A stretch of DNA of 64,000 nt from Legionella gresilensis (GTDB lineage: Bacteria; Pseudomonadota; Gammaproteobacteria; Legionellales; Legionellaceae), in contig NZ_CAAAHX010000002.1 in the NCBI RefSeq assembly GCF_900639865.1, forward strand, positions 124,001-188,000, in the 5' to 3' direction. Under the pieces are notes generated by a model. That model ran no database searches. It was not told the DNA's origin and worked only from the letters and a program-made list of their open reading frames with translations. Shown here one piece after another: positions 26,105-35,461 of the stretch. The translations under genes and the position numbers were made by a program. Numbering within the stretch: position 1 is the first letter of the stretch; every line of letters begins with the position of its first letter.

Positions 26105-29100
26105 TTAGCTCTTAGTGGGAATAATAATAGCCATTAGTTTATCAGTAGCTGTGCCTAAGGCTTTCTCGGTACCACTTGCGCCTAAGGTAGGACTGTATGT
26201 AGTGTATGTAGAGTAACGATTCTTAGATAATTTTTTATCATCGGCCTCTTCCGATTTTTTGCTACCAAATACGCGAGCAAATACTTGAGCGATAGATCGT
26301 AAAACTTTAGCCCATCCAGGTCGAGCTTCATCAGAAATATTTTCCATCCCATTTTGTTGTAATTTTGAAACTTCTTTGACTAATGCTTTCTTATATTCTT
26401 TAGCAGCGATAGTGAGTCTTAGTTCGAAGTTATGATTATTAACTGCATTAGAGGGTTTTAGTTTTCTTGTTAAATAATTTTCGTTAATTTCTGTAAGCCG
26501 TTGATACATAGAGCTTAATTTAGGGAGCCTTGAATCCATTTTATCGGCCTTGAACCCTGTCATAAATTCTGATATTGAAAAATTTTCATCGACAGGTACC
26601 ATGTTAGTTTTTCGCACAATCTCTTTAAATTCGTCCTCAATAATTCTTAAAACTTCAAGTGTTGCTTTATATTCCTTACTAGTTTGCTTAAAAAGTAACT
26701 CAGCTTTGTCGATAGCTTCCTCATGGGCGTTTATCGCCTTATAAAAATTATCTATGTCTAGATCAGTTACTCCTTCCCTTAATTTAATTTGTTCTATATT
26801 AGGGAAATGTATTAAATTTTCTAGCCATAGCTTGGATGCTTCGGTATATTTCTTATAAATATCATCTAAAGCTTTATAAATTGACTCTTTCTCTTTCTTG
26901 TCCCTATCGTTATCTTGCTCAAGAGCCTTCTTTATAAAAAAATAAGTTTCATGGAGCCAGTTGTTCTCAAGCTGATGATGTTTAGGTTTTAAAGATTTTA
27001 GGAGCGCTTCACTGAGTAGGCTTAATTGTTCTTCTAGATTTTTTATATTTTTTTTGATTGTGTCTAAAGACAACTGCTCGCCCTGATTTTTGCTTAGTTC
27101 TTCTAATTTTTCAACTCCCTCTGGTCTATTAGTGCTAGGCCAATACGTTGAGCTCAAAATGTTATTGATATTCTGAACAATAATATTATATTGTTCAATG
27201 AGCATTGTTTTTTGATTATCTTCTTCATTTTTAAGCGAGTTTAGGGTTTCCATATAAGTGTTTGCTACTCTAAATTCGTTTTTATCCCCGTAAAATCTTA
27301 AGGTAGATAAAAACCTTATTTGAGCATCGAGAGTTTTTGTAATATCTTTTTCGGTAGTCTTATTAAATTCTCTAACTGTATTCTCAAAGGAATCTAATAT
27401 TGTAGCTAATAACTCACAAAGTTGCTGGGCTCCTTTAACAGTTGGGTGAGTTAGGTTATCTTTTTTAAAAAGCTCTAGCTGTTTATTTAAATCTGATTGA
27501 ATAGTTGTAATTTTTTTTCTAACTTCTGTAGTTTGAGTTTCAATTTGTTTTTTCAGTTGCTCACTCATCTCCCTTTTTAATACTTCAAGTTCTTCTTTAA
27601 ATTTTTGACTAAACTCTTTATCTAACTTCTGCAATTTAACCTTCGGCTTTTTCGGCTTAGCAAGTTGAGATTTTAGTGCTTTAAGATCTTCTTGTAATTT
27701 ATCTGACGCAGGCTCCAATTTACTGAGTTTAGCTTCTAAACCTTCAAGCTGTTTGCTATATTCTTCAACGAATTGATGATATTCTAAGTTTGCTATTTGT
27801 TTAGTTACAATATTAATATACTTTCCAAATTCCTCGCTTAATTTGTTTAAATCGACTTGCTCTTCGCTAATTTCTTTGTATTTAGTAAGTTGATTATCTA
27901 TGTCTTGCTGAATTTCTGTTACTTTATCAGAAGGTATTAATTGATTAAGCTTGATTTTTAAACCTTCAAGATGCTGACAATAATCTTTAATTAAACCCTT
28001 TTTTTGCTCAAAAAATGACTTGGTAATTTCAGTAAGGGTCGGCTCAGTATCTTTACATAATTCTTCTATTTCTATCTCTCGTTTTTTGAGTTCGTCAAAA
28101 AAATCTTTTTGTGAAACTGTACCTTGAGTATATTGCTCTTTAAGGCTGATTAATTCGTCTTTAGCATTCGTAAGAGAAATTTGATATTCTTTAGTTATCT
28201 TTTCATCCGTTAGAAACAATTTCATAATTGGGGCTAATTTCCCCAATTCTGTATCAAGAGTAGCAGTAAGTGATGCGTATAATTTTAGACTACTCGCTTT
28301 TTCTATTAAAAAGGGTATTTCTTTTTCTAAACTCCTCAATTCTGCTAAAAAATTTTCTTCTTGCTTAATAATGGCTAATTGGCCTGCAGAACTAGTTTTT
28401 TTATCTTCTAGTGTTTGACTATAGTTGAAATGGCCTATATTTAATGATGATTCTAAATTTTTGATATATTCGAGAAAGCTCTTATTCTCCTTAACAACAA
28501 GATGCTCAGAGCGTATTTCATATAATTCTAGAGATGCGTTTATGTTTTCTTTAATATCTCTAAGGCTCTTTGAAATCTCCTCATATAATGTTTCTATTAA
28601 CCTATCTTGTTCAGCTTTAATCTCTGGGGAATTTAAACTCTCTATTAATTTTTTTTGTTCATAATCGGATTGAACCTGTGTTGAATATGAATTTGTTAAC
28701 TCACTCTCTTGTTGTAAATTTGAATCATCTATTATTACTTTGGTTGGTTCTACAGCAGATCGAACCTCTACTTCATCTGAATTTGTTAACCTATTTTGCG
28801 CAGCTTCAGTTTGTTGTAAATTCAAATCATCATCTGTCGAAATGCTTATTTTTGGATCAGATTGAGGTTGTGGTAAATTGGAATGCATTAATTTACTTGG
28901 AGAAATTTCAGGAGCGAAAGCAAGCTCCATTTGTAAATTTCTTTTAAAACTAGTTAATTCTTCTCGTAGCGTATGGAGTTTAATAATATGCTCTATATAT
29001 TGCTTCCTGTCTATATTTTGCCAGTTGGGAAATGTCCAACTTCTTTTCCGATTAGATTTCGGTGATATAAGATCTTCAGATTGTTTTTTTGAATTTGCTT

Positions 29101-30235
29101 TAAAAAACAATTTGCGTTTTGCATTAATATCCGTTGTAGCAAAGCCAAGATCAGACGTTAATTTTTTAGTAAAATTATCTATAAATATTTCTGTAGAACC
29201 TTCTAAGACAAGAGAAAATTTAGGATTTTCTCTAACATGCTTAAGAAATTGGGAAAAGCCCTCTAATTGTTTTTGGATGTCTTCTTTAGCCTGCATTCGC
29301 CGACTAGCTAGATTTTTGATTTCTCTAATCTCTGAACTTACAATTTCTTTACGCTGATTAATATCTACTAGAAAAATAATTTGATCTTTATTTAATTCCC
29401 TTAACTGGCTAAACATAATTGTTAGATTTCGTATAGTATCGTCTATAGAGTCATCTTTTTGTTCTATCTTACTTAAATAAAGCTTATTTTTTTTAATTGC
29501 TTCTTCTATCTCTTTTTGTTTAGTATTAAATTTGCCAACCATTTCTCTTAAGGGCCAATCAAGCTTAAATTCATCAGACTGAATTAATTCGGCAATAGCT
29601 AAATTTGAGTTACTATGGATAGTACTTAATGAATTAAATTCTTCTCTTAGCTTTTGAAGTTGTTCTTCCTTAGATGCATTATCTTGATTGGGCTCTCCTA
29701 CCGCTGGTTCTAAATGAGAATCTGAGTTTTCATTAGGTACTTTATCTATTGATACACTAGATGGCTCATAATATACACTAGGTTTAATTTTAGAAGCAGT
29801 AGAGGGTCTAGAGCGCAAGCTTTGAGATTTATTTCTTTTTTTTGGTATTACTTTTACCTCTTCTATTTCTGGGATTTCTGCAATTTCTTTTATCGTTGAC
29901 TCATAATATTTTATGATTGCTTCTAACGATTTAGATATAGTTTCTGATGAGACAGGCAATAGAACATTGTAATCTGGGTCTCTCTTTTTCGCCATTGCCT
30001 TGAGTCCATTTTCTATATCTAAAATTATTTGACTGTCCTTAAGTTTCGTCAGGACCTCTTCCTCTTCTATTTCTTTATCAGGGCTTTCGAGACGATAAGG
30101 CAACATAATCTTGTTAAGACTTTTCATAAAAACTTCGTATTCTTTTGAGTCTTTTTTCAAAGCTTCCAGAATAGTTTTCTGTAAAAATATTAATTTTTGT
30201 AATTGATTTAAAATAAATTCGTAAGATTTAAACAT
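26105..30235 (-). CDS. 1376-residue coiled-coil protein; candidate Dot/Icm effector
   Basis: A very long, almost entirely helical, Lys/Glu-rich protein with no signal peptide or clear TM segment. A low-complexity segment near residues 460-535 repeats the motif D-x-NLQQ (DLNLQQTEAAQNR, DSNLQQESELTNS). A tandem unit of about 65 residues occurs at about 750-815 and 825-890: HLEGLKIKLNQLIPSDK is echoed by QLEGLEAKLSKLEPASDK, and both end in LxxEF. Near the C-terminus, after RPGWAKVLRSIAQVFARVFG, comes a charged patch (KKSEEADDKK) of the E-block type seen in many Dot/Icm substrates. A good PmrA box with -10 lies upstream. No known catalytic domain is recognised. A role in host membrane traffic would be a guess. 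Confidence 0.65.
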   Translation of the reverse strand: MFKSYEFILNQLQKLIFLQKTILEALKKDSKEYEVFMKSLNKIMLPYRLESPDKEIEEEEVLTKLKDSQIILDIENGLKAMAKKRDPDYNVLLPVSSETISKSLEAIIKYYESTIKEIAEIPEIEEVKVIPKKRNKSQSLRSRPSTASKIKPSVYYEPSSVSIDKVPNENSDSHLEPAVGEPNQDNASKEEQLQKLREEFNSLSTIHSNSNLAIAELIQSDEFKLDWPLREMVGKFNTKQKEIEEAIKKNKLYLSKIEQKDDSIDDTIRNLTIMFSQLRELNKDQIIFLVDINQRKEIVSSEIREIKNLASRRMQAKEDIQKQLEGFSQFLKHVRENPKFSLVLEGSTEIFIDNFTKKLTSDLGFATTDINAKRKLFFKANSKKQSEDLISPKSNRKRSWTFPNWQNIDRKQYIEHIIKLHTLREELTSFKRNLQMELAFAPEISPSKLMHSNLPQPQSDPKISISTDDDLNLQQTEAAQNRLTNSDEVEVRSAVEPTKVIIDDSNLQQESELTNSYSTQVQSDYEQKKLIESLNSPEIKAEQDRLIETLYEEISKSLRDIKENINASLELYEIRSEHLVVKENKSFLEYIKNLESSLNIGHFNYSQTLEDKKTSSAGQLAIIKQEENFLAELRSLEKEIPFLIEKASSLKLYASLTATLDTELGKLAPIMKLFLTDEKITKEYQISLTNAKDELISLKEQYTQGTVSQKDFFDELKKREIEIEELCKDTEPTLTEITKSFFEQKKGLIKDYCQHLEGLKIKLNQLIPSDKVTEIQQDIDNQLTKYKEISEEQVDLNKLSEEFGKYINIVTKQIANLEYHQFVEEYSKQLEGLEAKLSKLEPASDKLQEDLKALKSQLAKPKKPKVKLQKLDKEFSQKFKEELEVLKREMSEQLKKQIETQTTEVRKKITTIQSDLNKQLELFKKDNLTHPTVKGAQQLCELLATILDSFENTVREFNKTTEKDITKTLDAQIRFLSTLRFYGDKNEFRVANTYMETLNSLKNEEDNQKTMLIEQYNIIVQNINNILSSTYWPSTNRPEGVEKLEELSKNQGEQLSLDTIKKNIKNLEEQLSLLSEALLKSLKPKHHQLENNWLHETYFFIKKALEQDNDRDKKEKESIYKALDDIYKKYTEASKLWLENLIHFPNIEQIKLREGVTDLDIDNFYKAINAHEEAIDKAELLFKQTSKEYKATLEVLRIIEDEFKEIVRKTNMVPVDENFSISEFMTGFKADKMDSRLPKLSSMYQRLTEINENYLTRKLKPSNAVNNHNFELRLTIAAKEYKKALVKEVSKLQQNGMENISDEARPGWAKVLRSIAQVFARVFGSKKSEEADDKKLSKNRYSTYTTYSPTLGASGTEKALGTATDKLMAIIIPTKS

Positions 30236-30269
30236 AATTAAAAGGCTAATTACCTTTGTAGTAAATAAA

Positions 30270-30302
30270 ATATTACCATAAGAAAATTAAGGGATTATTA
30301 AT
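30270..30302 (-). promoter_or_regulatory. PmrA box and -10 element
   Basis: On the reverse strand, ATTAATAAT (30302-30294), CC, CTTAATTTT (30291-30283) matches the Legionella PmrA tandem cTTAATatT-N2-cTTAATatT with the correct 11-base period. A -10 hexamer TAATAT (30275-30270) starts 7 bases after it. It lies 35-67 bases upstream of the ATG of the 1376-residue protein. PmrA-controlled genes in L. pneumophila include many Dot/Icm effectors. Confidence 0.6.
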
Positions 30303-30442
30303 TTTAAATCATATAATACAAAAATTAAACAATTTGGGAGGTGCTATTAAAAAAGTGGTAAAATTATTTATTGAAAGATATAAATTAATTTAAATTTCAA
30401 CAAGTTAAAGAGAGAATAGCTGCGATCAAAACTGTTAAAAAT

Positions 30443-31879
30443 TTAACTTTGCTTAATTAAACGTCCTATTTCAGCATTAATAGTTACAGTTGTACGCTTT
30501 TTTCGCATATAAAGTAAAAAAGCCGGCAGTAACATACAAACAATACCTAAACTAAACACGAGGCGAAAGTGATTGGCCCCGCCAATATCCATACTATTTT
30601 CTGGCGGAATAAAGCCAATAATAAGGGTAATTATGCAGCCTGTTAACCCTAAGGTGCAGGTCAGATAATAACCTAATTTACCCCCAGGAATGGCAAAGGG
30701 GCGAGGTAGGTGGGCAAATTTAGTTTTTAATTGCCAGGCTGCTAAAAACATAAAAACATACATTAATATGTAGAGTTCCGTACTTAAATCAGTAAATAAC
30801 CAATAAATTGCATTCACGTTTGGAAAAAGTAAAAAACCACTGCAAAGAAGAGTAACTATAACTGCTTGTAAGAGTAAGACTCGTGAAGCGACTCCATGTT
30901 TATTTAAGCGATAGAGCCAATGCGGCAAAAAGCCTCGATCGGCTGCTAATAACAAGCCTTTGGCAGGGGATATAATCCAATTAACCATGCTTCCTAAGCT
31001 ACCTAATAGTAGTAATACAATCAGTACAGGCATTAAAAAGTTTAAGTGATAAACTTGAAAAAAGTTATCAAAGGCTTGCATGACGCCACCGACTAAGTTT
31101 ATTTTTTCTTTAGGCAAAACAAACGCAATAGCCAGTGAGCCAAATATCATGGTTATTAAGATTAAAATAACAGATAAAAACATAGCGCGTGGAAAGTTTT
31201 GTTGGGGTGAATGCACATTACGAACATGTACTGCAGCCAGTTCCATACCTAAGAAAGAAGTCATTATCGCTGTAAGCGATACCCACGATTGAGTATCAGT
31301 CCAATGTGGAAGAAGGTTAGCTAAGCTAAAATTAATGGCTAATGGATGACCTTTTATAAGCCAAATGAAGGCTAATAAAATGATAAAACCCATGGGTAAA
31401 ATCATGCCCACAATCGTACAAAAACTTGCAAATGCAGCCGAGGCTCTGAGGCCTGATAATCCTATGAGAGTAAGTGACCAAAAGACAATTAATATCACGG
31501 AGATTAAATAATATTTATTTTGAATCAACTCTGGATTTATTAAATAAGCTAACGTTCCGGCAATAAAAGATATAATGGTTGGATACCAGACTAAAGTATT
31601 AATCCATTGTAGCCAAATAGTAAAAAACGCAGCGTTTTCACCAAAAGCTGATTCGACCCAACTATAAACCCCGCCTTCTTCCTCTGACCAAGTTGAGGAA
31701 AGTTCCGCTGAAACTAAAGCAACAGGAATTAAAAAGATAATTGCAGAAAAAATAAAAAAGAAAATGAGTGAAGAGCCAAATAAAGCAGTTCCCGGTAAAT
31801 TACGAATGCTATCAATAGCACCTGTAATTAATAAAACAAGAGCAAAGACAGATATTTTTTCAGAAGACCATGCTTTCAT
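30443..31879 (-). CDS. APC-family amino acid permease, GadC/YjeM-like
   Basis: 478 residues with about 12 hydrophobic helices. Early elements match the APC superfamily: TM1 ends near IDSIRNLPGTALFGSSL, and SAELSSTWSEEEGGVYSWVE is the conserved TM2 region of glutamate:GABA antiporter-type permeases. LGMELAAVHVRNV lies in the TM6 region that binds substrate, and RAMFLSVILIL is typical. It sits in the inner membrane and probably exchanges or imports amino acids. Legionella relies on amino acids as carbon source and encodes many such permeases; the substrate is not readable here. It stands alone on its strand. Confidence 0.85.
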   Translation of the reverse strand: MKAWSSEKISVFALVLLITGAIDSIRNLPGTALFGSSLIFFFIFSAIIFLIPVALVSAELSSTWSEEEGGVYSWVESAFGENAAFFTIWLQWINTLVWYPTIISFIAGTLAYLINPELIQNKYYLISVILIVFWSLTLIGLSGLRASAAFASFCTIVGMILPMGFIILLAFIWLIKGHPLAINFSLANLLPHWTDTQSWVSLTAIMTSFLGMELAAVHVRNVHSPQQNFPRAMFLSVILILITMIFGSLAIAFVLPKEKINLVGGVMQAFDNFFQVYHLNFLMPVLIVLLLLGSLGSMVNWIISPAKGLLLAADRGFLPHWLYRLNKHGVASRVLLLQAVIVTLLCSGFLLFPNVNAIYWLFTDLSTELYILMYVFMFLAAWQLKTKFAHLPRPFAIPGGKLGYYLTCTLGLTGCIITLIIGFIPPENSMDIGGANHFRLVFSLGIVCMLLPAFLLYMRKKRTTVTINAEIGRLIKQS

Positions 31880-32094
31880 TGCAGACCATACTTAGTCAAT
31901 GGATTGCCCAAAGGTAGCCATTATAAGGTAAATAAGTGCTAGTATAAAATAATTTTATTAACGAAAACTTATTTTTATTATTTTCAAGCTGATATGAGAA
32001 GTATTTCTATGCCTTTAAATCCCTGAGCAGGCATTACAGAATTAATTAAAATGTTATACCCAAAAGAATCAGTTACTCTCAAAATTTTACAATT

Positions 32095-32245
32095 CTGTCA
32101 TTCCCGCACAGGCGGGAATCCATCCTGCAAGTTAAATCTATTACTGAATTGAGTTAAGAAAGTTATTTTTATAGGAGGGTTGATATGTTTTATATTTACT
32201 TGATGCCAGAGCCTAAATAGATACCCGCCTGCGCGGGTATGACGG
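32095..32245. repeat. Inverted pair of TCATTCCCGC palindromes (444-base gene-free stretch)
   Basis: Copy at 32095-32124 (CTGTCATTCCCGCACAGGCG and flank) and an opposite-facing copy at 32218-32245 (ATACCCGCCTGCGCGGGTAT, then GACGG) enclose about 90 bases of AT-rich DNA with no gene. The rest of 31880-32323 shows nothing I can assign. Confidence 0.75.
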
Positions 32246-32323
32246 CTTAATGGACGAAGGGAGAAGTGTAGATAAAATTGATAAAGAATAAAGTTAATGA
32301 TGGATATGGTATTGCTACCTCTA

Positions 32324-33562
32324 TCATTTCCGCACAAACTGTAAATAAAACTTGATAAAAATAATCCAACTTAATAAACCAGCTACTAAACATAAAATAG
32401 GAATAAAATTATAGTGCACGGAAGCAATTAACCCAATGGAGGCTGGGCCAATAATAATGGCTAACGATAATAGTGATTGGGTTACGCCTAACACTTTACC
32501 TTGTACTTGAGCATCGACCATATTGGCAATGATCGCATTTTGTTGAGACCAAATGGTTGCACAAGTAAGGCCCACTAATCCATAAGCTAAGTAAAGCCAG
32601 TTTGCACTTGGTGTAGCAAGATAAAGAGCATATCCTAAACACAAGATACCACTGGCTAATAAAACGATAACATAAGAATTATATCTTTTACTAAGTTGTT
32701 TATTTAAATAGATAGAGCTAAAGGCTGCTACTAATGACCCAAAACCAAATAAATAACCTAACCAAGTGCTTGATACCTGAAATTTCTCAACCGCAAAGAT
32801 AGGTAAACCCGTGAAAGTACTTTCAGTACTTAACACAAACAAGAAATAAATTAACAACATAAGATTGACATGCGGCATTTTGAAACATTCAACAATATTA
32901 TGAAAACCAGTCGTTAAGCTTAAAGAGCGGCGTTGATAAGTACCTGTATCTTGGTAAACCACTGCAATAAGTAATAAGTTAAGTAAGAAAATAATAGCCA
33001 TAAATAGAAAGGGCGTATACCAACTAAACCAAGATATTAAACTAGGGCTAGATAAATGTGAGCCTACCATAGGTGCTAACACACAACCTAAGGATGCAGC
33101 ACCAGCGAGATAACCTAAATTAATCCCACGTTCAGTATCATTGCTACTCATATTGGAAACAGCGGCAAAAATAACAGAACCATTACCAGAGGCAACACCA
33201 GTTAAAAAACGGCCCAGGAATAGTAGCCATAAAATGTTAGCTATTAGGGCAAAAGCACCGAGTAAATTAGCAAATACTAAAACAGACAAACCGAGCATTA
33301 AAATACGTTTACGACCAAATTGATCCGATAATTCGCCTAGCAAAGGCCCACCAAAAAACTGCCCAACGCCATAAATCATCGTTAAGGTACCAACAATTAA
33401 GGTTCGCGTAAAATGAGATGTATTAGGGTCTAACATGGGGCTATTAGAATCTAAAAAGAGAGGCGCGAAGATGGGGTAAACCATAAATAAACCGACAAAA
33501 TCCAGGAAAAAAGTTAACATCATGCTATATATGGTAAGTCGGTTATTAAGTTGCGTATTCAT
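32324..33562 (-). CDS. MFS transporter, TetA-like (12 TM)
   Basis: 412 residues. The first helix (MMLTFFLDFVGLFMVYPIFA) is followed by the MFS A-motif in the loop GPLLGELSDQFGRKRILMLG. The drug:H+ antiporter C-motif region is AGAASLGCVLAPMVGSHLSS. Twelve hydrophobic segments can be counted with a central loop around residues 195-215. The N-terminal half resembles DHA1 tetracycline-type exporters. The substrate is unknown. It stands alone, with a MITE-like repeat about 80 bases upstream and palindromic repeats downstream. Confidence 0.8.
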   Translation of the reverse strand: MNTQLNNRLTIYSMMLTFFLDFVGLFMVYPIFAPLFLDSNSPMLDPNTSHFTRTLIVGTLTMIYGVGQFFGGPLLGELSDQFGRKRILMLGLSVLVFANLLGAFALIANILWLLFLGRFLTGVASGNGSVIFAAVSNMSSNDTERGINLGYLAGAASLGCVLAPMVGSHLSSPSLISWFSWYTPFLFMAIIFLLNLLLIAVVYQDTGTYQRRSLSLTTGFHNIVECFKMPHVNLMLLIYFLFVLSTESTFTGLPIFAVEKFQVSSTWLGYLFGFGSLVAAFSSIYLNKQLSKRYNSYVIVLLASGILCLGYALYLATPSANWLYLAYGLVGLTCATIWSQQNAIIANMVDAQVQGKVLGVTQSLLSLAIIIGPASIGLIASVHYNFIPILCLVAGLLSWIIFIKFYLQFVRK

Positions 33563-33644
33563 AAATATCTCTCAATCATAATTAAGACTTAAATTACGAC
33601 AAAGTATTTTTCTCTAATAATAGAGTAGTTCGTTGAAATAAGGT

Positions 33645-33730
33645 AAGTTGGGCTAAACAAAGTGCAGCCCAACTTTTAGTCCTAACTGTATTATATTCAT
33701 GATTTGTTGGGCTGCACATCGTTTAGCCTA
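33645..33730. repeat. MITE-like element, second copy
   Basis: AAGTTGGGCTAAACAAAGTG at the left and TTGGGCTGCACATCGTTTAG at the right form imperfect terminal inverted repeats of about 25 bases, matching the copy at 24913-25006. Confidence 0.7.
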
Positions 33731-33776
33731 GTACGTTTGCTTTTCTTTACGTTCCTAAGCGCCACGATGCAAATAG

Positions 33777-33896
33777 CTTCCCGCCTGCGCGGGAATGACA
33801 AGTGTTTTTGTATCGCAGGATAAAATTGATCTCATATACCTCCTAAGTATGCCAGATCATATAAATCTGTCATACCCGCGTAGGCGGGTATCCATC
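33777..33896. repeat. Two TCATACCCGC-family palindromes upstream of the GIY-YIG gene
   Basis: TTCCCGCCTGCGCGGGAATG at 33778-33797 faces one way, and TCATACCCGCGTAGGCGGGT at 33870-33889 faces the other. They lie in the 491-base gene-free stretch 33563-34053, together with the MITE-like copy. Confidence 0.75.
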
Positions 33897-34053
33897 TACG
33901 TTATAACTCTAAATTATGTTAAAGAAAATTTTTAAGTAAAAACCGTATTCGCTTATTTATCTTATTTACTTATAATATCTTAGGCTTAACTTTTATCTTT
34001 CGATACAGCTTAAGCCTTAAAGGAAATTAATTTAAGTAAGTCCAGAGAAAACA

Positions 34054-34347
34054 ATGGAAGAAAAACAATATTATGTTTATATATTGGCTAGTAAAAAATA
34101 TGGAACACTTTATACCGGTATCACCAGCAATCTCATACAACGAGTAAGTCAGCATAAAGCAGATCTAGTTGAAGGATTTACTAAAAAGCACCGTATTCAT
34201 CGATTGGTGTATTATGAAATTCACTTGGATGTTTATGAAGCAATAACTAGAGAAAAGTGTATCAAAAAATGGTACCGACAGTGGAAAATAAACTTAATCG
34301 AGCAACACAACCCTCAGTGGCTCGATTTATCAATTGGCTTGTTTTGA
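34054..34347 (+). CDS. GIY-YIG endonuclease domain protein (UPF0213/YhbQ-like)
   Basis: 97 residues, a complete single-domain GIY-YIG nuclease. The motif is YVYILASKKYGTLYTGITSN: the first element YVY (residues 8-10), the second TLYTGIT (G-I-Y/T variant), then the catalytic Arg in LIQRVSQH, and the metal-binding Glu in EAITREKCIKKW. The C-terminus ends INLIEQHNPQWLDL, as in many small members. It has no DNA-binding domain of its own. It is framed on both sides by palindromic repeats, the nearest starting 6 bases after its stop codon. It could cut at such structures, but that is inference. Confidence 0.85.
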   Translation: MEEKQYYVYILASKKYGTLYTGITSNLIQRVSQHKADLVEGFTKKHRIHRLVYYEIHLDVYEAITREKCIKKWYRQWKINLIEQHNPQWLDLSIGLF

Positions 34348-34352
34348 AGGTT

Positions 34353-34635
34353 GGATACCTGCCTACGCGGGTATGACAGGATTTAAAGGTGCCAGTGTTA
34401 GAGGCATTTCGGTATAAATACTTAACCTAGTCTTTGTCATTCCCGCACAGGCGGGCATCTATTTATGTTGGTACATCTAAGAATTGTTTTGTTGTGAGAA
34501 ATAAATCATCTACGCGGCATAGCACATTTAAGGGGTGTGACAGATTAATGGGAGTGACAGATTGCAGTGGCATGTCAGATTAATTTTAACCCGCTATGCA
34601 AATACACCTGTCATTCCCGCGCAGGCGGGAATCTA
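34353..34635. repeat. Three TCATNCCCGC-family palindromes downstream of the GIY-YIG gene
   Basis: Copies at 34353-34380 (GGATACCTGCCTACGCGGGT and flank), 34435-34463 (TGTCATTCCCGCACAGGCGG and flank) and 34608-34635 (CTGTCATTCCCGCGCAGGCG and flank). Nothing else is seen in the 360 bases between the flanking genes. Confidence 0.75.
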
Positions 34636-34707
34636 TTTATGTTCTAGCACCTAAGAAAGATAAAGAAGTATTTAACCTAATTAGTTGGAAAAATAAGTAA
34701 AAAACTA

Positions 34708-35151
34708 TTACTTCATGCCTTGTAAAGTAATAACAATATGCCGCGCCGAAGCATGATTACGGTGCTCACATAAAAAAATTCCTTGCCAGCGACCTAATGC
34801 CATTTTCCCATTGGTAATGGGGATGCTTAAACTGCTGCCCAAATGAGCATTTTTAATGTGAGCTGGCATATCATCTGGACCTTCAATCGTATGGGTATAG
34901 AGTTGCTCATTGTCAGGCGCTAAGTGGTTTAAATGGGTTTCTAAATCATGCCAAACATCTTCTGACGCATTTTCACTTATTAAAAGGGAGGCGGAAGTAT
35001 GCTGCAGGAACAGATGGACTAAACCTACATTTACTTCGGGTAATTTATTAATCGCTTCTTGGATTTTATCCGTAATTAAATGCACCCCACGCGTTTGTGG
35101 GTCAAGGGTACATTTAATTTGACTATAAAACGGTAAATGTTGCTCAGCCAT
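34708..35151 (-). CDS. yjbQ: YjbQ family protein (UPF0047)
   Basis: 147 residues from the ATG (MAEQHLPFYSQI) that follows GGTGGA by 8 bases; a start four codons earlier has no ribosome site. The family signature is at the centre: VGLVHLFLQHTSASLLISEN, then HLNHLAPD, and a C-terminal LGRWQGIFLCEHRNH. The conserved His and Glu/Asp residues form the active-site-like cluster in structures of this family. Weak thiamin phosphate synthase activity has been reported for E. coli YjbQ, but the physiological role is unsettled. It overlaps the end of the upstream BolA-like gene by 8 bases, so the two are coupled. Confidence 0.88.
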   Translation of the reverse strand: MAEQHLPFYSQIKCTLDPQTRGVHLITDKIQEAINKLPEVNVGLVHLFLQHTSASLLISENASEDVWHDLETHLNHLAPDNEQLYTHTIEGPDDMPAHIKNAHLGSSLSIPITNGKMALGRWQGIFLCEHRNHASARHIVITLQGMK

Positions 35152-35461
35152 GTTTAGATCCACCGCGACAAGCAGGTGATGCTGACACTTGCTCTTGCCT
35201 CTTTTCCCACTCGGTAGGGGAATAAAGATGCAAGCTTAAAGCATGTAGGCCTGTTTTAAGTTCATCAGCTAAGAGCGCATTAACTTTTCGGTGCCTATCA
35301 ATGCGCTCTAAACTTTCAAATTCGCGAGTAACCACAACTAATTTAAAGTGTGTTTCACTGTTAGGCGGCACATGATGATTATGTGATTCATTTTCCACTT
35401 CAAGCAATACAGGGTCTAGATTATTTACTAATATATTTTTAATTCGCTCTTTGCGCATCAT
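35144..35461 (-). CDS. bolA: BolA-family protein
   Basis: 105 residues. It starts MMRKERIKNILVNNLDPVLL, followed by the BolA core VENESHNHHVPPNSETHFKL, where the His residues participate in Fe-S coordination with monothiol glutaredoxin. The helix-loop VVTREFESLERIDRHRKVNALL carries the invariant R-H-R signature. The C-terminal tail after the domain is low in structure. BolA proteins help traffic Fe-S clusters and influence cell shape under stress. It is the first gene of a two-gene transcript with yjbQ. Confidence 0.88.
   Translation of the reverse strand: MMRKERIKNILVNNLDPVLLEVENESHNHHVPPNSETHFKLVVVTREFESLERIDRHRKVNALLADELKTGLHALSLHLYSPTEWEKRQEQVSASPACRGGSKHG

Noticed and set aside
28425-29357. 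Long antisense open frames inside the giant coiled-coil gene
   Set aside because: Opposite-strand shadows of Lys/Glu-rich codons; they yield Ser/Leu-rich peptides without motifs.
32098-32337. 79-codon open frame on the reverse strand
   Set aside because: It spans two TCATACCCGC palindromes and overlaps the MFS gene end; the Arg/Gly stretch is repeat translation.
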